A stretch of DNA of 64,000 bases from Methylococcaceae bacterium. GTDB lineage: Bacteria > Pseudomonadota > Gammaproteobacteria > Methylococcales > Methylomonadaceae. Positions 22,178 to 32,850 of the stretch are shown piece after piece. The notes below the pieces were generated by a model. The model did no database searches, was not told where the DNA came from, and saw only the letters and a list, made by a program, of their open reading frames with translations. Each line of letters starts with the position of its first letter. Position 1 is the stretch's first letter. The stretch is from positions 1 to 64,000 of the forward strand of contig DAOUTG010000003.1 of NCBI GenBank assembly GCA_030626845.1. The letters run 5' to 3'. Position numbers and translations under genes: made by a program.

Positions 22178-23085
22178 TGTTTCACCGTTGATAAATAAGC
22201 ATCTTGTAAGTTAGTTATTATCGGGCTAAATTCACACACAGGTAATTGATGCGCTAGCAGTATTTTTAAGACTTCATTTTGAGTGTCTTTATTACCATTT
22301 AATTTGAAAACTGCTTGTTCTGCATTAATTTCTAGTTGTGAAAGTTCATCTATAGTTGATAAAACGGCTGCAAGTTCAGATACAGGATGAGTTAAAACTA
22401 ATTTAAAGGCTTTTAGTTGTTGAGATTTTTCTTTAATAGAAACTTGCTCAATAATACGCCCTTCTCGTAATACCAACATATCCGTAGAATAAGCTTCTAA
22501 CTCTGACAAAATATGGGAAGAAACAATTAATGTCATCCCCTGTTGTTGCAATTCTAAAAATAAATCAGCCAATAAATGACGCGCTTCTGGGTCTAAACCT
22601 GAGGCGGGTTCGTCTAATAATACGACTTTAGGCTGATGAATAATGGCTTGGGCAATCGCAACACGTTGACGCAAACCCCGTGATAATTCAGCAGGCGTTT
22701 TATCTAAACGATCACTAATATTTAATTGCTGACTTACGCGAAGAATGGCTGACTTACAATCTTCTGTCTTAATACCCTGCGCTCTCGCCACAAAATGTAG
22801 ACATTGACGAATAGTCAAACGATCATATAACCCGAAAAAATCAGATAAATAGCCTATTTTACGATGACAAAGACGGGGATGTTCTAAAACATCAATCCCA
22901 TCAATATTAATTGAGCCGGTTAAAGGTTGTTCTAAAGCTGATAAGCAACGTAATAAAGTTGTTTTCCCTGCACCATTAGGTCCTACTAAAGCGGTAATAC
23001 TGCCTGAAGGAATTGAAAAAGAAAGTTCATTTAAAGCACGAAAATTTGTGTATTCAAAGATGAGATTAGAGACTTTTATTAACAC
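22174..23085 (-). CDS. ABC transporter ATP-binding protein
   Basis: Walker [13 protein letters not shown]; signature ELSRGLRQRVAIAQAI; Walker B VVLLDEPASGLDP. Confidence 0.95.
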   Translation of the reverse strand: MLIKVSNLIFEYTNFRALNELSFSIPSGSITALVGPNGAGKTTLLRCLSALEQPLTGSINIDGIDVLEHPRLCHRKIGYLSDFFGLYDRLTIRQCLHFVARAQGIKTEDCKSAILRVSQQLNISDRLDKTPAELSRGLRQRVAIAQAIIHQPKVVLLDEPASGLDPEARHLLADLFLELQQQGMTLIVSSHILSELEAYSTDMLVLREGRIIEQVSIKEKSQQLKAFKLVLTHPVSELAAVLSTIDELSQLEINAEQAVFKLNGNKDTQNEVLKILLAHQLPVCEFSPIITNLQDAYLSTVKQ

Positions 23086-23103
23086 AATAGACTCACTCTT
23101 TAA

Positions 23104-23703
23104 TTAATTGGAAAGACAAGCTTGATTTAAAATACTCATAATTTTAGCGGGGTTTTCAATATAATATTCAAACATATCAATATAAAAATTACTGCCAACC
23201 AATTTAAAAAATTTCCAATTACTCCCGGTGGTCACACAACCATAAATTGTTTTAATCCTATTTTTCTTTTCTAAATTAAACTGTTGAGCGGCGACCATTT
23301 CGGCACCACATTGAGCAATACCGCTTTTAATATTATCATTCTTAGCTTCGACCAACATAATAATCGGCGCATTAAGGCTATATTGCTCCTTTGTTGCTGA
23401 AATAATAAAATCACAACGTCCTGAAAGACCTAAGGATTTATTAACATTAAATTCCGTTCCTGAAAATAAACTGATATTTTTAAGTGCTATTTTCAATTCG
23501 GCTAATAAAGGCGCAACAATAAATTCTGAACGTGCTTTTTCAGTATCAATGGCTAATGCCAAAGGAATGAATCGAGGTAATAAAGCTAATAACGCTTTAG
23601 GCACTTCATAATCAATAACTTGAGGAAATAAATTAACCTCCTCAATAAAATTAAGCGAAAACTTTGTTTTTAATTCATTAAGTGTAAAATCACAGTAACT
23701 CAT
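23104..23703 (-). CDS. Predicted PD-(D/E)XK-like nuclease-fold protein (paralogue of 3..338)
   Basis: GRCDFIISATKEQYSLNAPIIMLVEAKNDNIKSGIAQCGAEM...IYGCVTTGSNWKFF; D...EAK pattern. Confidence 0.6.
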   Translation of the reverse strand: MSYCDFTLNELKTKFSLNFIEEVNLFPQVIDYEVPKALLALLPRFIPLALAIDTEKARSEFIVAPLLAELKIALKNISLFSGTEFNVNKSLGLSGRCDFIISATKEQYSLNAPIIMLVEAKNDNIKSGIAQCGAEMVAAQQFNLEKKNRIKTIYGCVTTGSNWKFFKLVGSNFYIDMFEYYIENPAKIMSILNQACLSN

Positions 23704-24458
23704 GATGAACCTCGTTTAAATGAAAAACTTTTGACTAAAGAAGACCCACTTTTTAAGGCAAATTGAGTGGTTATAATGGACAAATAATCGACAAAACAAT
23801 AACAAGCGGCAACACCACTGGGCGGGTTAGCCTGTGTAAAACCGAAGATAGGGTCAATTTCAGCCCAAGCCCATGTGCCTGAAAAAGTTCCAACGATTTC
23901 AAGCCACGTACTAATAAAAAATGCACCTAAATAAATCATTGGCGCACGACCTTTAATCAGATAAATTAAGAAGATACAAAATAATATCGCGCCCGTTACA
24001 TCTTCACGTGAAGCAAAAACAGCCCCCCATAAAGCCCATGTCCCGCCTGTGATTACCGCAAAGTTTGCTATTTTTCGTGCGTAATGTTGAAAAAAACCAG
24101 AACGTGCTAATGCAACGATGGCTAAATACACCACCCCATGACCTGGAGGAACATAAGCGGGTAAATTATTAAAACGATAAAGGTAACATTCCATGTAGCT
24201 GGAAGCAAAAAGCTCTGCCATAGTGGCAAAAACAAGCGTTAATATTACTTGCATTCTGACGGCTTTACTTTCTCCCCACAGCATTAAAATCAATGCAGCC
24301 CATGTCATTAAGGCTAATATTTTTTGGTCAGCTAATATCCCATTAGTCCCGTCATAATTGACAACCACTGTAATAAAAATAAGAGAAAATAAGATTATGC
24401 CATAATCTTTATAATGATGAGAAGCACCAGGGGTTGAACTAGGAAGATAAGATTGCAT
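23700..24458 (-). CDS. Integral membrane protein of unknown function
   Basis: Seven to eight hydrophobic segments (ILFSLIFITVVVNYDG..., MTWAALILMLWG...). Confidence 0.6.
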   Translation of the reverse strand: MQSYLPSSTPGASHHYKDYGIILFSLIFITVVVNYDGTNGILADQKILALMTWAALILMLWGESKAVRMQVILTLVFATMAELFASSYMECYLYRFNNLPAYVPPGHGVVYLAIVALARSGFFQHYARKIANFAVITGGTWALWGAVFASREDVTGAILFCIFLIYLIKGRAPMIYLGAFFISTWLEIVGTFSGTWAWAEIDPIFGFTQANPPSGVAACYCFVDYLSIITTQFALKSGSSLVKSFSFKRGSS

Positions 24459-24473
24459 AAATATATTACATAT

Positions 24474-25019
24474 CTACCACATCAAATCATCAGGCACTTG
24501 ATAAGCTGCATAAGCATCATCTTCCTCTATTGAATCAGAATCTTTACGCTCATTTAATAATAAGACACAGTTTTTATCCCGTTGAAAAATTTTTTCAGCC
24601 ACTTCTGCTGTAACTATTTCATAACGTTTTTCTATTTTGACAATTGCTAATCGCCCATTAACGAGTTGCTCTCGAACATCACTGCTAACATAAATCTTTT
24701 TAATCGTAGAGCCATCACTAAAGTTATAAGCTTCCCCTTCTGCATCTTGAGGTACTTTTTTAGCATCAACTAATTGTTTAATTTGTGCGATAATCGCCTT
24801 TTTTTCTGCAAATTGTTCTTTTTGCAAATTTAATGTCTTATCTTTCTCAATTAGCTTAAGTTTAGCGCGTTTCATTGCCTCTGCAGTTTCATCAACCACC
24901 ACAATTTTATTTTTACGCACCGCTTGCGTTTGTTTACGCTTATTGGTTTTTGAAGTCTTCGCTTTTGCCTTATTAGTAAGTCCTGCCCCTAATAATTGCT
25001 CTTGTAATGATTTTGCCAC
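24474..25019 (-). CDS. DUF2058 family protein (YaiL-like)
   Basis: SLQEQLLGAGLTNKAKAKTSKTNKRKQ...YNFSDGSTIKKIYVS. Confidence 0.85.
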   Translation of the reverse strand: MAKSLQEQLLGAGLTNKAKAKTSKTNKRKQTQAVRKNKIVVVDETAEAMKRAKLKLIEKDKTLNLQKEQFAEKKAIIAQIKQLVDAKKVPQDAEGEAYNFSDGSTIKKIYVSSDVREQLVNGRLAIVKIEKRYEIVTAEVAEKIFQRDKNCVLLLNERKDSDSIEEDDAYAAYQVPDDLMW

Positions 25020-25096
25020 AATATTTTTTTAAAATTAAGATAATAAATAACAAACAAAAGAGCCACCCTCTTAGATGGCTCTAATTCTCACACTAA

Positions 25097-26638
25097 TTAA
25101 ACATTCCCTTGAGGATGACGACGTTTATCAGGTACTTGTAACCGATTAGCCGCATTAATATAAGCTTTTGCCGATGCAATCACTATATCGGTATCGGCGC
25201 CTAAGCCATTCACAATACGTCCTCCTTTTTCTAAACGCACTGTCACTTCTCCTTGTGCATCAGTACCACAGGTTATATTATTAACCGAGTATAGCTCTAA
25301 AGTTGCCTTCGTTTGTACGATGCTTTCAATTGCTTTCAAGCTCGCATCAACCACTCCACTGCCTTCGGCATTACCTGAGATTTCTTCATTTTCTATCCTT
25401 AAAGTGACATGAGCTTTAGGCACTTCACCTGTTTCAGATTGAACTTGCAATGAAACTAATTCAATTTGTTCTGTTTCAGGATGAATATTCACTTCTGAAA
25501 TTAGTGTTTGTAAATCTTCATCAAAAATTTCATGTTTCTTATCAGCTAATTGCTTAAAACGAAAGAAAGTTTCATTTAATTCTTGTTCACTTTGAAATTC
25601 AAAGCCTAATGTAGTCATTCGACTTTTAAACGCATTACGTCCTGAGTGCTTTCCCAATACCATACGATTTGTAGCCCAACCAACATCTTCAGCTTTCATA
25701 ATTTCATAAGTCTCAGGATTTTTCAATACCCCATCTTGATGAATCCCCGCTTCATGTGCAAACGCATTTGCCCCCACAATGGCCTTGTTTGGCTGTACTG
25801 GAAACCCTGTGATAGATGAGACTAATTTAGAACAAGTCACTATTTCTGGCGTATCTAACCTCGTATCGCATTCAAATATATCTTGCCGTGTACGAACTGC
25901 CATCACCACTTCTTCCAAAGAAGCGTTGCCCGCTCGTTCACCTAAACCATTAATTGTACATTCTACCTGACGCGCTCCATTCATTACTGCCGCCAAAGAA
26001 TTAGCAACCGCTAAACCTAAATCATTATGACAATGTACTGAAAAAATCGCTTTATCCGAATTAGGAATCCGCTGCATTAAATTTGCAATGGTTGCGCCAA
26101 ATTGTTGAGGAATACTATAACCTACGGTATCAGGAATATTTAATGTCGTTGCTCCTGCATCAATTACTGCCTCTAAAATTCGGCATAAAAAATCTTCATC
26201 CGAACGCCCCGCATCTTCGGGTGAAAATTCAACATTATCAGTATAGTTTCGCGCTCTTTTAACCGCCCTTACCGCATGTTCAATTACTTGCTCAGGCTGC
26301 ATTTGCAACTTTAATTGCATATGAATCGGAGAGGTTGCAATAAAAGTATGAATTCGTGAACTATTGGCTAATTTTATCGCCTCCCCCGCACGGTCTATAT
26401 CTTTATCTAAAGCCCGTGCCAAAGCACAAATGGTACTCTCTTTAATGACCTTTGCAACCGCTTGAACTGCTTCAAAATCACCGATACTTGCTGCCGGAAA
26501 TCCAGCTTCAATAATATCAACCTTTAAACGTTCTAATGCTTTTGCAATACGAATTTTTTCATCACGCGTCATAGATGCACCGGGGCTTTGCTCACCGTCG
26601 CGCAACGTGGTATCAAATATAATTAATTTATCTTTCAT
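25097..26638 (-). CDS. leuA: 2-isopropylmalate synthase
   Basis: [28 protein letters not shown]...[17 protein letters not shown]...[12 protein letters not shown] extends to an alternative start at 26653. Confidence 0.96.
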   Translation of the reverse strand: MKDKLIIFDTTLRDGEQSPGASMTRDEKIRIAKALERLKVDIIEAGFPAASIGDFEAVQAVAKVIKESTICALARALDKDIDRAGEAIKLANSSRIHTFIATSPIHMQLKLQMQPEQVIEHAVRAVKRARNYTDNVEFSPEDAGRSDEDFLCRILEAVIDAGATTLNIPDTVGYSIPQQFGATIANLMQRIPNSDKAIFSVHCHNDLGLAVANSLAAVMNGARQVECTINGLGERAGNASLEEVVMAVRTRQDIFECDTRLDTPEIVTCSKLVSSITGFPVQPNKAIVGANAFAHEAGIHQDGVLKNPETYEIMKAEDVGWATNRMVLGKHSGRNAFKSRMTTLGFEFQSEQELNETFFRFKQLADKKHEIFDEDLQTLISEVNIHPETEQIELVSLQVQSETGEVPKAHVTLRIENEEISGNAEGSGVVDASLKAIESIVQTKATLELYSVNNITCGTDAQGEVTVRLEKGGRIVNGLGADTDIVIASAKAYINAANRLQVPDKRRHPQGNV

Positions 26639-26871
26639 GATGTCTCCGTTCATGAAATTAGGTATTGACTTAAAATTAAATCAATAAAAAAGGATAGGGT
26701 GTGTGTTGTGAATATTTAAAGTAATAATGCCCTAAGGCAGTAACTTTAAGCTAAAGCAGGCAAGCGCACGAAAATTAACCAGTGAAGCTAGTTTTTTAAA
26801 ATTAATTTGTGCGTTAGAAATATGAGGTTTCATAAGATGAAACTATACCTGTTTACGTGCTATCTCTCAAG

Positions 26872-27615
26872 TTATTTTGCTTTTTTTTGTAGCCGTTTAC
26901 GACGCAACATCACCAATGTTATTACAGGACCTGAAATCGCATAAGCTAAAAAAAGTAAAAATAACATCGCGGGCGGTTGTATCATGATAAAGGCAAGACT
27001 AAGCATGACGATAATAGTCCCTCCAAAAGGAACACGACCCTTAAAATCTATTTCCTTAAAACTAGAATATCGAAAATTACTCACCATCAATAAGCCAGTG
27101 CTAATGGTCAATATCAAGGCAATAAATTTTAAAGATTCTACTTCATAATTATACTCAACACTAAACCATAAAAACCCCGCTAAAATAGCAGCTGCGGCAG
27201 GGCTTGGCAGCCCTTGAAAATAACGTTTATCTGCGGTTTCAACTTGCGTATTAAAGCGAGCTAATCTTAATGCGCCCCCTGCGGTATGAACAAAAGCGGC
27301 AAAAAGGCCTAATTTTCCCAAAGATGAAAATGCCCATAAATACATCACTAATCCTGGGGCAACGCCAAAAGAAACCATATCGGATAAACTATCATATTGC
27401 ACCCCGAATTCACTCTGTGTATTTGTCATTCGGGCAACGCGACCATCTAAGCCATCTAAAATCATTGCGACAAAAATAGCAATAGCAGCGACTTCAAATC
27501 GTTCATTAATAGCCGAAGTAATGGCATAAAAACCTGAAAACATCGCACCTGTGGTAAATAAATTAGGTAATAAATAGATACCGCGATGACGGGGAAATTT
27601 AGTTTTATTCATCAT
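26872..27615 (-). CDS. pssA: CDP-diacylglycerol-serine O-phosphatidyltransferase
   Basis: RGIYLLPNLFTTGAMFSGFYAI...DGLDGRVARMTNTQSEFGVQYDSLSDMVSFG. Confidence 0.94.
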   Translation of the reverse strand: MMNKTKFPRHRGIYLLPNLFTTGAMFSGFYAITSAINERFEVAAIAIFVAMILDGLDGRVARMTNTQSEFGVQYDSLSDMVSFGVAPGLVMYLWAFSSLGKLGLFAAFVHTAGGALRLARFNTQVETADKRYFQGLPSPAAAAILAGFLWFSVEYNYEVESLKFIALILTISTGLLMVSNFRYSSFKEIDFKGRVPFGGTIIVMLSLAFIMIQPPAMLFLLFLAYAISGPVITLVMLRRKRLQKKAK

Positions 27616-27735
27616 AGGTTCAACTCTTTAGTGGGGGACATTTATTTTTATTAAAGGGAATAAGACACCTTAACAGTCCCTTTTCTTGATATAGTTTAGC
27701 ATTCTATAATTAAAGATGTTAGCTGAGAGTATTCT

Positions 27736-29556
27736 GTGAAAAAAATAATTTTAATAACATTCATTGTGATTAACTGGATATTTTTAGGTGCAAAAGTTGC
27801 AATAGCAGAGACTAACCTAAACGCACCCAAATTAGCCCCAGGCTATGGTATTTTAGAATTTAACGCACCAAAAGCTGGGAGTTACCAGTTAAGTTCATTA
27901 GGAAAAGCGGGTAATGGTTCTATTTTAACCACAGAAAATCAGTCTAAGAAATTATTTGATTTTATGGGTGATAAGCTCGTTTTACTTAGTTTTATTTATG
28001 CAACCTGTAGTGATGTTAATGGCTGTCCTTTAGCAACAATGGTTTTTCATCATATAAAAAAACGTCTGTTGAAAGAACCTGAGATTGCCTCAAAACTCCG
28101 CTTATTAACCTTAAGTTTTAATCCGTTATTGGATACGCCTGAAAAAATGCTTGAATATGGTCAAAGTTTTCAAGATAAAGGTTTGGAATGGCAGTTTTTA
28201 ACCACGAAATCAGAAACAGAATTAAAACCCATTTTGCAACATTATCAGCAAAATATTCAAAAAGTTTATGATAATAAGGGACAATTCACAGGGACTTTTT
28301 CTCATATTTTACGCGTTTATTTAGTTGATAAAAAGAAAGGGATTCGTAATATTTATAGTGTTGATTTTTTACATGCAGATACCTTAATTAATGACATAAA
28401 AACACTCTTGTTTGAAGAAAATAAAAATGATAGCCAAAATATTATTTTACAGCCACGTAAAGGAAAACCCACTGATTTATTAAAAAATAGTTTAGAACCC
28501 CCTCTAGGGCTTCCTGCTATTATTTTCCCTAAAGATAATCCCCAAACTGTTGAAAAAATAGCTTTAGGGAAAAAATTATTCTATGATCGCCGTTTATCCA
28601 TAAATAATACCTTTTCCTGTGCAATGTGTCATATTCCCGAACAAGGATTTGGAAGTAATGAAATGGCAACATCTATCGGTGTTGAAGGTCGAACCGTCAG
28701 ACGTAATGCACCTACTTTGTATAACATTGCTTATATGGAAAAGTTATTTCATGATGGACGTGAAGATACTTTGGAACAACAAGCTTGGTCGCCTTTATTA
28801 GCCCATAATGAAATGGCAAATCCCTCTATTGGTTATGTTATTAATAAAATAAAACGACAAGCCGATTACGCAGGTCTATTTGAAACTGCATTTAAGCAGG
28901 GTGTAACAATGGAAACGGTGGGTATGGCTCTAGCGAGTTATCAACGCAGTTTGAATTCTGCTGATTCTGTCTTTGATCGCTGGTTTTATGGTAAACAAAG
29001 CAACGCTTTAACAGCCATTGAAGAGCAAGGTTATGGTTTGTTTGTAGGTAAAGCAGACTGTCATCAGTGTCATTTAATCAATAAAAAAAATGCGCTGTTT
29101 ACAGACCAACAGCACCATAACACGGGTATTGGGTATCAACAAAGTATGAATAAGCCTTTAGAAAGGCAGCATCTTCAAATTACGACAAATCAATTGATTG
29201 AAATTGATACTAATGTAATTGATAGCGTTGCAGAAACTAAAATGGCTGATTTAGGTTTGTATGAAATAACTGAAAATCCAAAAGATCGCTGGAAATATAA
29301 AACGCCAAGTTTACGAAATATTAATTTAACCGCTCCCTATATGCATAACGGTGAATTGCAAACTTTGGACGCTGTTATTGAATTTTATAATCAAGGAGGT
29401 ATTGTTAATGAAAACTTAGATCCGCTAATTAAACCACTCAATTTATCAAAAATAGAAAGTAATGCGTTAGTTGCTTTTTTGAAAAGTTTAACAGGAAGTA
29501 ATGTTGATGTACTCATTAATGACGCATTTGCAGCACCCATTGGAGAAAGTGAGTAA
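27736..29556 (+). CDS. SCO1/SenC domain fused to di-heme cytochrome c peroxidase / MauG-like domain
   Basis: Signal peptide; SCO-like LVLLSFIYATCSDVNGCPLATMVF and FSHILRVYLVD; two CXXCH motifs (CAMCH, CHQCH) and a CCP-type C-terminus. Confidence 0.9.
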   Translation: MKKIILITFIVINWIFLGAKVAIAETNLNAPKLAPGYGILEFNAPKAGSYQLSSLGKAGNGSILTTENQSKKLFDFMGDKLVLLSFIYATCSDVNGCPLATMVFHHIKKRLLKEPEIASKLRLLTLSFNPLLDTPEKMLEYGQSFQDKGLEWQFLTTKSETELKPILQHYQQNIQKVYDNKGQFTGTFSHILRVYLVDKKKGIRNIYSVDFLHADTLINDIKTLLFEENKNDSQNIILQPRKGKPTDLLKNSLEPPLGLPAIIFPKDNPQTVEKIALGKKLFYDRRLSINNTFSCAMCHIPEQGFGSNEMATSIGVEGRTVRRNAPTLYNIAYMEKLFHDGREDTLEQQAWSPLLAHNEMANPSIGYVINKIKRQADYAGLFETAFKQGVTMETVGMALASYQRSLNSADSVFDRWFYGKQSNALTAIEEQGYGLFVGKADCHQCHLINKKNALFTDQQHHNTGIGYQQSMNKPLERQHLQITTNQLIEIDTNVIDSVAETKMADLGLYEITENPKDRWKYKTPSLRNINLTAPYMHNGELQTLDAVIEFYNQGGIVNENLDPLIKPLNLSKIESNALVAFLKSLTGSNVDVLINDAFAAPIGESE

Positions 29557-29666
29557 TTTATTTACGCTATAAGTGATAAAAAAGCCAATTTAATAAATCG
29601 AAGATTGCTGGTAAATCAGTTCTTAAAACCAAAACTGATTAAGTCCTTTTAAATCAGTTAGTTAAT

Positions 29667-30043
29667 TGGTGGAGGCGGCGGGAATTGAACCCGCGTCCGC
29701 AAGCACTCTGCCATAAGCTCTACATGTTTATCTCGCGCTTTGATTTAACTGATTGTTACCCGACGAGCCAAGAAAATAATCAGCGATTTCGATTGGATTT
29801 AACGCTTCCAGCTCCGAACTAAGCCTTGCCGCGATCTTATGTAGATGACCTCTGGATGTTCGTAAGAACTCCGTACGCATAAGCACATACGGCCAAAGGA
29901 ATGGATGCTACAATTAAGCAGCTAAAGCCATTGAGTAGTTTTCGTCATTTGCGAATACTTTAATGTCAGTAGGTTTTACAAGCTGTACTGTGCTTGACAT
30001 GCACTCAAGGTTTTGCTACCCGCGTCGAAGCCAAGTCGCCCCC
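29667..30043 (-). ncRNA. ssrA: tmRNA
   Basis: Minus strand: 5' GGGGCGACTTGGCTTCGACGCGGG ... 3' GCGGACGCGGGTTCAATTCCCGCCGCCTCCACCA; tag reading frame at 29914-29952 encodes ANDENYSMALAA*. Confidence 0.95.
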
Positions 30044-30231
30044 TTTAAATGAACTAAGAATTATACCTTAGTTCATAAATAAGACCTAGGTCTAATGAAA
30101 TTTATTTTTGCAGATCTGTGATAATGATACTTTTTTAAGGTTAAAAAGTTTTTTTAAGTTCATGAATCTTTATTAATTGCTATAATCAAAATTGTACATT
30201 ATAGTAAAAATTAATTTAAGGGTTAAAATTT

Positions 30232-30624
30232 ATGAAAAAATCTAGTCAATTATTGCCTTTGCTTGCATTGTTAATGAGTGCATCTTTCGCGCAAGCGGCA
30301 GAAGACGTTAAACTTGAGGATAATTCTTCAATTCTTGGGAAATGGAATTTATATGCAGAAGCCCCTGCTTTACATAAAGAGAAAAAAGCGGTAAACATTA
30401 CTTGGGATTTTAAAAAAAATGGGGTTTTAAATACGGCTGCAACGGATACCCGCTCAAGAACGGGTGCGATGTCAATTAATCTTAAATATTCAGTTGAAGA
30501 GGGTGTAATAAAAAAACAAAGCACACCAGGTCGAGAAAAATATGAAACTTGTCGTGTTATTTCAAAAGAAGAAAAAGAAATGGTTTTAAAATGTAAATAT
30601 TTATATTTCTTTTTGAAAAAATAA
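30232..30624 (+). CDS. Secreted hypothetical protein
   Basis: Signal peptide MKKSSQLLPLLALLMSASFAQAA; ILGKWNLYAE...WDFKKNGVL resembles small lipocalin-like domains. Confidence 0.6.
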   Translation: MKKSSQLLPLLALLMSASFAQAAEDVKLEDNSSILGKWNLYAEAPALHKEKKAVNITWDFKKNGVLNTAATDTRSRTGAMSINLKYSVEEGVIKKQSTPGREKYETCRVISKEEKEMVLKCKYLYFFLKK

Positions 30625-30699
30625 GCTTATTTTCAGCTTTCATGGGTAACATGGAAGCTGATTTTATTTTTTTATAGTCAATTATTTTCTCTTTTTACG

Positions 30700-32775
30700 A
30701 TGCTCAATCAAGCCGTTATCTCACTGATAACTGTTAGCACTAATACTGCCCAACGCTTAGAAAAGTTAGGTATTTTTCTTATTCAAGACTTGTTATTTCA
30801 TTTACCGCTGCGTTATGAAAATCAGATAAAAAACTGTAATATTGGCTCTTTAAGTCCGGGACAACAGGTTTTAATCAGTGGTCAAGTTGAGTTTGTTGAT
30901 ATTTTAAGGCGTAAAAAACGCAGTATGATTTGCCGCATCAGTAATCAGACTGGATCTATAGATTTGCGGTTTTTTCATTTCAATACGCAACAATTTAATG
31001 CGCTAAAACCTGGAACCTTATTAAGTTGTTCTGGTGTTATTCGACAAGGCTATGCAGGATTAGAAATTGTACATCCTCAGTATAAAATTGTGACCGCAAT
31101 GGATCTACAGCCTGAACAACAGATCTTAACCCCCGTTTACCCTTTAACAGAAGGCATTAAACAATCCACATTAAGGCATTTAATTAATCAGGTGTTAAAT
31201 TTATGCCAACAACAGCCTGAATTACTCATTGATTATTTGCCTGAAACTATTTTACAACAATATCATTATCCAAAATTATTAGACGCGTTGCAAAGTTTAC
31301 ATAATCCTGATAAAAACATGCGCTATGATTTACTTGAAAATAAAACGAGTCCTGCTTTTAAACGATTAGCCTTTGAGGAATTTTTAACCCGCTCATTATT
31401 TATGTTGCAACATAAATCGCAACAGCAACAAGGGAAAGCAAGCGTATTTAAAACGAACATTAACCTTAAAAAACAGTTTATTAACGCGTTACCTTTTCAA
31501 CTGACCGCAGCTCAACAGCGAGTAATGGGTGAAATTGAAGTAGATTGCAGCCAATCTAAACCTATGTTACGTTTAATTCAAGGGGATGTGGGTTCAGGTA
31601 AAACAGTGGTTGCAGCCTACACCGCGTTATTAGCACTTGCTAATCACTATCAAGTTGCAATTATGACCCCTACCGAGTTATTAGCTGAACAACATCACCG
31701 TAATTTTAGTCACTGGTTTAAAGACTTTGCTTATCCTGTTGCCTTATTAACAGGGCAATTAACAACCGCAACACGTAAACAAACCTTAATAGAGATAGCT
31801 TCAGGGAAAGCAAAAATTGTTATTGGAACTCACGCTTTATTTCAAGAAGCGGTTAACTTTTCCAATCTAGAGTTAATTATTATTGATGAACAGCATCGTT
31901 TTGGGGTTCATCAACGTTTAGCTTTACGTGCTAAAGCGCAGTCAGCAGATAAAAGACCGCATCAATTAGTCATGACGGCAACGCCGATTCCACGAACATT
32001 GGCGATGTTACATTATGCTGATTTGGATATTTCTATTATTGACCAACTCCCCCAAGGTCGTAAAGCGGTGATTACCCGTGTTATCTCTTCTGATCGCCGC
32101 CTTGAGATAATTGAACGTATCCGTTATCGGATTGCTCAAGGTTATCAGGGCTACTGGGTTTGTCCTTTAATTGAAGAATCAGAAAATTTAGATTATGAAG
32201 CAGCTAAGAAAACGTTCAGTCAGTTAAGCTTAAGTTTACCGCAAATGCGTATTGGTCTGATTCATGGGCGGATGAAATCGGGTGAAAAAAATAAATTAAT
32301 GCAGCGTTTTAAAGCCCGTGAATTAGATTTATTAGTGGCAACAACGGTTATTGAAGTCGGTGTTGATGTTGCTAATGCGAGTTTAATGATTATTGAAAAC
32401 GCTGAACGTTTAGGTTTATCACAATTACATCAATTACGCGGTCGAGTGGGGCGGGGTTCTCAAGACAGTTATTGCTTATTACTTTATCAATCGCCTTTAA
32501 AACCCATAGCGCAACAACGGCTAAGGATAATTAGGTCAACAAATGATGGTTTCAAAATTGCCGAAGAAGATTTACGTTTGCGAGGTGCAGGCGAGTTAAT
32601 AGGGACACGACAAACAGGCTCACAGCAATTTAAAATAGCCCATCCTGATAATGATCGTGAATTATTGATGCCTGCTCAACAAACCGCCTATCATTTTTTA
32701 CAGCATTATCCAATACTTATTGAACCCTTAATTAAACGCTGGCTAGGTGCTGCAACAGATTATGCTGAGGTTTAA
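30700..32775 (+). CDS. recG: ATP-dependent DNA helicase RecG
   Basis: LIQGDVGSGKTVVAAYTALLA...IIDEQHRFGVHQR...MTATPIPRTLAM...QLRGRVGRG. Confidence 0.97.
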   Translation: MLNQAVISLITVSTNTAQRLEKLGIFLIQDLLFHLPLRYENQIKNCNIGSLSPGQQVLISGQVEFVDILRRKKRSMICRISNQTGSIDLRFFHFNTQQFNALKPGTLLSCSGVIRQGYAGLEIVHPQYKIVTAMDLQPEQQILTPVYPLTEGIKQSTLRHLINQVLNLCQQQPELLIDYLPETILQQYHYPKLLDALQSLHNPDKNMRYDLLENKTSPAFKRLAFEEFLTRSLFMLQHKSQQQQGKASVFKTNINLKKQFINALPFQLTAAQQRVMGEIEVDCSQSKPMLRLIQGDVGSGKTVVAAYTALLALANHYQVAIMTPTELLAEQHHRNFSHWFKDFAYPVALLTGQLTTATRKQTLIEIASGKAKIVIGTHALFQEAVNFSNLELIIIDEQHRFGVHQRLALRAKAQSADKRPHQLVMTATPIPRTLAMLHYADLDISIIDQLPQGRKAVITRVISSDRRLEIIERIRYRIAQGYQGYWVCPLIEESENLDYEAAKKTFSQLSLSLPQMRIGLIHGRMKSGEKNKLMQRFKARELDLLVATTVIEVGVDVANASLMIIENAERLGLSQLHQLRGRVGRGSQDSYCLLLYQSPLKPIAQQRLRIIRSTNDGFKIAEEDLRLRGAGELIGTRQTGSQQFKIAHPDNDRELLMPAQQTAYHFLQHYPILIEPLIKRWLGAATDYAEV

Positions 32776-32850
32776 TTGTGTAATGGGCTTTAGTTTGGTT
32801 TTAGTATTTTACCTTGACTATTAAAGCATTGAAAATTATAGTGAGGCTTT

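Noticed and set aside
26655-26871. Possible leucine attenuator or leader upstream of leuA
   Set aside because: No Leu-rich leader peptide or convincing terminator/antiterminator pair seen.
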